Assembly: GCA_021732045.1 (NCBI GenBank)
Contig: JAKFWK010000003.1
Coordinates: forward strand, 62,001 to 126,000
Length of the DNA stretch: 64,000 nt
Direction of reading: 5' to 3'
Source of the DNA: Sulfurimonas sp.
Lineage (GTDB): Bacteria; Campylobacterota; Campylobacteria; Campylobacterales; Sulfurimonadaceae
The notes under the pieces were generated by a model. The model worked only from the letters and a program-made list of their open reading frames with translations. It ran no database searches and was not told where the DNA came from. The translations under genes and the position numbers were made by a program. The stretch's first letter is position 1, and each line of letters starts with the position of its first letter. Below, piece by piece: positions 61,361 to 64,000 of this stretch.

Positions 61361-63169
61361 ATGGAATTTGGTACAAGTATGATAAATCAAAACAAAAGCA
61401 AAAAAATATTTCTTCTTTTTTCACTAATTTCGTTTGGTTTTATTATATTTTTGGCGGTAATGCTTCTAACTGTAGTAAAATCTCGTGACTTACCATCTCT
61501 TTACTCGGATGATGGCTCAAAAGCCAAAAGAGGAAGCATTATCAGCGCTGATGGCTTTCATATTGCCACAACAAAAAAACTCTACAAAGCTGTCGTAAAT
61601 ACAAACTATATAGATCCTCAGAAAAAAGAGCTTTTCGTTGAGCTATTTAGCATATATTCAGAAATTCCCAAAAATGAAATTATTAAAAAAATTCAAGGTA
61701 AAAATGGTGTAGTTGTCCTCAGCTATGATATACCTGAAAAAATTGCTCAGAATTTGAAGAGTTTGACATACGAGCTTCGAAAATACAATGTTTTTATGGA
61801 GTTAAAAAATCCAAGAACTGGTAAAACTTCACTTCAGGGGCTTAGTGTTATTGAGAGTGGAGAGAGCAGAGAGTATAGTTACGGAAACATCTTAACACCA
61901 ATTTTAGGCTATACACATAAATCAGAGGATGATGGTTATACGAACATTAATGGTGTCAAAGGTCTAGAAAAGATGTTTGAGACGGAGCTTACTGCAAAGC
62001 AAGACGCATCAACTAAGGGTTATAGAGATGTAAATAGTTACATCATCTTAAATAAAGATAGCTTTACAAAACAGGCAATCAATGGTCTTGATGTTAAGCT
62101 CAATATTCCTATATCGCTTCAGGTAAAAGTCGAGAGAATGCTCGATAAGATGAAGATAGATTTGATGGCAGAAGAGGCAATGTGTGTTATTATGAGCGCT
62201 AAGGATGGCAAAGTAATTGCAATGGCTAGCTCAAATAGATTTATACCAAAAGCTATCCAAAGAAGTGATTACTCATCTTTAAACAGCGGTATGATTGAGT
62301 ATAGTTTTGAGCCTGGAAGTGTTATAAAAAGTGTTATTTTGTCGCTTCTTTTAGACAAAGGAGCCGTAAATCCATATGATATGGTAAATGGTCATAATGG
62401 TCGTTATGCAATTGGTTCAAAAGTAATAACTGATGAACACACATTTGACTGGCTCAGTGTTGAGGATATAATCATACATTCATCAAACATCGGTATAGCT
62501 CAGATTGCCCAAAAGCTTTCAGGAGCGGAGTTTCATGATGGATTGATGAAATTTGGATTTGCGCAAGATTCAACAAATGACCTTATATACGAAAAAGCTG
62601 GCTCAATCCCAGACGCCCAAAGACTAAACAATGAGATATATAAAGCAACATGTGCCTATGGATATGGAATGAGAGCAAATTTGATGCAGATTATTCAGGC
62701 ATACAGCGCTTTTAATAATGGCGGTAAAATAGTTAAATCAAGAATCGTAAACTGCTTTGTGGACGCCTATAATCGAGAGATACCTATCGAGGTGGAGCCA
62801 CAAGTTCAGGTTATAAAAAACACTACCGCTGAGAAGATAAAGGGAATTCTTATAAAAACTGTAAATGAGGGAACTGGTGTACTTGCCAAAACAGAAGGTT
62901 TAGAGATTGGTGGAAAAACTGGAACCGCTCATATGGTTGAAAAAAGTGTTTATGTTAGTAAATACAACACTACATTTGCCGGTTTTGCAAATGATAAAAA
63001 TAACAAGTATATGATTGGCGTAGTTGTAATGCAACCGAAGAAGAGTCAATTTGCTGCTCAAACTTCCGTGCCAATCTTTAAGAAGGCGGTAGACATTTTG
63101 GTTGAAGATAGTTACTTAAAGCCAGATATTATCAAGCAACCTAGTGACGCCAACCTTAGCCTCCACTAA
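61361..63169 (+). CDS. Class B penicillin-binding protein (FtsI/PBP2 type)
   Basis: A peptidoglycan transpeptidase of 602 residues anchored by one span (about residues 18-40). The PBP dimerisation domain follows (GSIISADGFHIA), then the transpeptidase motifs: SxxK in EPGSVIKSV (about 318), SxN in HSSNIG (about 373) and KTGT in IGGKTGTAHM (about 513). It most resembles FtsI of septal synthesis. It follows fliE as in Campylobacter. ATG 61361 is given; an alternative ATG at 61379 would remove six residues. Its last 54 bases overlap panC on the opposite strand. Confidence 0.88.
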   Translation: MEFGTSMINQNKSKKIFLLFSLISFGFIIFLAVMLLTVVKSRDLPSLYSDDGSKAKRGSIISADGFHIATTKKLYKAVVNTNYIDPQKKELFVELFSIYSEIPKNEIIKKIQGKNGVVVLSYDIPEKIAQNLKSLTYELRKYNVFMELKNPRTGKTSLQGLSVIESGESREYSYGNILTPILGYTHKSEDDGYTNINGVKGLEKMFETELTAKQDASTKGYRDVNSYIILNKDSFTKQAINGLDVKLNIPISLQVKVERMLDKMKIDLMAEEAMCVIMSAKDGKVIAMASSNRFIPKAIQRSDYSSLNSGMIEYSFEPGSVIKSVILSLLLDKGAVNPYDMVNGHNGRYAIGSKVITDEHTFDWLSVEDIIIHSSNIGIAQIAQKLSGAEFHDGLMKFGFAQDSTNDLIYEKAGSIPDAQRLNNEIYKATCAYGYGMRANLMQIIQAYSAFNNGGKIVKSRIVNCFVDAYNREIPIEVEPQVQVIKNTTAEKIKGILIKTVNEGTGVLAKTEGLEIGGKTGTAHMVEKSVYVSKYNTTFAGFANDKNNKYMIGVVVMQPKKSQFAAQTSVPIFKKAVDILVEDSYLKPDIIKQPSDANLSLH

Positions 63170-63937
63170 AATAACGCTATTTCCAATCTCTAGTATTTCT
63201 ATCTTTTGAAAATCACGATTTAAAATTTCAACATAAGAAATCTCTAGTGGAGCTAGAATTTTACGCATCTCATTTGTAATAAGCTCTGAATTTAAAATAT
63301 TTTTACTAACCATCATGCCGGCACTATGGAGCGAGGATACTATTTTTAGAGCCTCTTTTCTCTGTGGAGATGAGAGATAAACATTTCGACTACTAAGCGC
63401 TAAGCCATCTTTTTCTCTTACTGTATCAACTGGAACAATCTCAACGCTCATGAAGAGTTGTTTTACCATCAAAGAGATAAGATTTAGTTGCTGTGCATCT
63501 TTTTTGCCAAAATACGCCCTTGTCGGATTTACTATATTTAAGAGTTTCATGACAACCGTTAATACTCCATCAAAATGTGACGGTCTACTGTTTCCTTCAA
63601 GAACAAAACCCCTTATTCTAGGGGCATTTAAGCTAACTTCGTCATCTGTGTAAATATCTTCTGCTTGTGGAAAAAAGAGAACATCAACACCGCTCAGTTT
63701 ACAAATCTGCTTATCTGCCTCATCTTTTCTCGGATACTTCTCAAAATCTTCGCCCTTTAAAAATTGTGTTGGATTTACGAAAATAGAGACAACAACAACC
63801 TCATTTTGCTCTTTTGCTTTTTTTACAAGCGAGATATGTCCCTCGTGCAGAGCTCCCATTGTTGGCACAAAACCAACGGTTTTATCTATCTCTTTTAAAT
63901 AAATTTTTAACTCTTGTGGGTTGGAGAATATCTTCAT
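63116..63937 (-). CDS. panC: Pantothenate synthetase
   Basis: Joins pantoate and beta-alanine with ATP in coenzyme A synthesis. The 273-residue protein has VGFVPTMGALHEGHISLVKKA (residues about 20-40, the HIGH-like motif), VVSIFVNPTQFLKGEDFEKYPR (about 50), YFGKKDAQQL (about 148) and GLALSSRNVYLSS (about 182), all diagnostic. AAGG lies eight bases before the ATG. It overlaps the 3' end of the penicillin-binding protein gene by 54 bases in opposite orientation. Confidence 0.96.
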   Translation of the reverse strand: MKIFSNPQELKIYLKEIDKTVGFVPTMGALHEGHISLVKKAKEQNEVVVVSIFVNPTQFLKGEDFEKYPRKDEADKQICKLSGVDVLFFPQAEDIYTDDEVSLNAPRIRGFVLEGNSRPSHFDGVLTVVMKLLNIVNPTRAYFGKKDAQQLNLISLMVKQLFMSVEIVPVDTVREKDGLALSSRNVYLSSPQRKEALKIVSSLHSAGMMVSKNILNSELITNEMRKILAPLEISYVEILNRDFQKIEILEIGNSVILVEAKVGVTRLLDNIWL

Positions 63938-63956
63938 AAATTGCGCCTTAGTGTGT

Positions 63957-63972
63957 TATAATCGCAATTATA
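63957..63972. promoter_or_regulatory. Overlapping divergent promoters in a perfect palindrome
   Basis: TATAAT-CGCA-ATTATA (63957-63972) is a perfect palindrome. The plus-strand TATAAT (63957-63962) points to the ATG at 63991; the minus-strand TATAAT (63972-63967) points to the panC ATG at 63937. The two -10 boxes lie on either side of four bases, so only one polymerase can bind at a time. Confidence 0.55.
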
Positions 63973-63990
63973 CAACAATGGAATTTATTT

Positions 63991-64000
63991 ATGGATAACT
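63991..64000 (+). CDS. Start of a gene that continues beyond the window
   Basis: ATGGATAACT follows a GGA ribosome site and a plus-strand -10 box. Only the first three codons (Met-Asp-Asn) are inside the window, so nothing can be said about the product. Confidence 0.35.

Overview
The window is chromosomal DNA from a campylobacterotal (epsilonproteobacterial) bacterium, most likely Sulfurimonas or a close relative. This rests on strongly AT-rich, densely packed genes and on markers typical of the group: a futalosine-pathway menaquinone gene (mqnA), a cbb3 oxidase operon ccoNOQP followed by a DUF4006 gene, a four-subunit pyruvate:acceptor oxidoreductase, an AddAB pair, and the gene order purA - fliJ-like - MotE-like - DUF507 - carA - cco, which from memory matches Campylobacter jejuni. 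There is no prophage, IS element, integron or CRISPR array. The genus is an inference; the class is well supported.

Layout. 0-4 kb: a tight operon of three small membrane proteins of unknown function and a Rossmann-fold protein, a Cys-rich mini-protein, a class II aldolase with a short, degenerate dehydrogenase tail, and an unknown protein. 4.2-6.1 kb: a membrane diguanylate cyclase. 6.1-12.9 kb: mqnA, a class V aminotransferase, a HisZ-like protein, purA, two flagellar accessory genes, DUF507 and carA. 12.9-18.2 kb: a roughly 400-base regulatory region, then the cbb3 oxidase operon with accessory genes, including a 29-codon membrane peptide. 18.3-24.3 kb: addB, addA, rplM, rpsI. 24.5-29.9 kb: a peptide-binding protein, a HAD phosphatase and the porGDAB operon. 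30-32.1 kb: a frameshifted cheB remnant, an rRNA methyltransferase and yaaA. 32.2-36.9 kb: a FecR protein, a CHASE2 adenylate-cyclase-type protein, and a GAF-HD-GYP protein fused to a class II cyclic-nucleotide phosphodiesterase. 37-54.4 kb: the translation/transcription block (four tRNAs, tuf, rpmG, tRNA-Trp, secE, nusG, rplKAJL, rpoB, rpoC, rpsL, rpsG, fusA). 54.4-57.7 kb: two unknown proteins and queD-queE-moaA. 57.8-59.5 kb: a porin with a palindrome in its promoter, and an RDD membrane protein. 60-64 kb: flgB-flgC-fliE under a clear sigma-54 promoter, a PBP2/FtsI-type transpeptidase, panC, and the first codons of a further gene.

How it fits together. Most of the window is core housekeeping. 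The most distinctive segment is 32.2-36.9 kb. There a cyclic-nucleotide synthase and a predicted cyclic-nucleotide hydrolase sit side by side, and the hydrolase is on the same polypeptide as a c-di-GMP hydrolase domain. That suggests a local module linking cAMP-type and c-di-GMP signalling. Other points of interest are small coupled ORFs (cco operon, ccoN leader, rpsL-rpsG gap), structured leaders in the ribosomal/RNA polymerase block, a probable leaderless mRNA, a recently decayed chemotaxis gene, and a palindromic divergent promoter next to panC.
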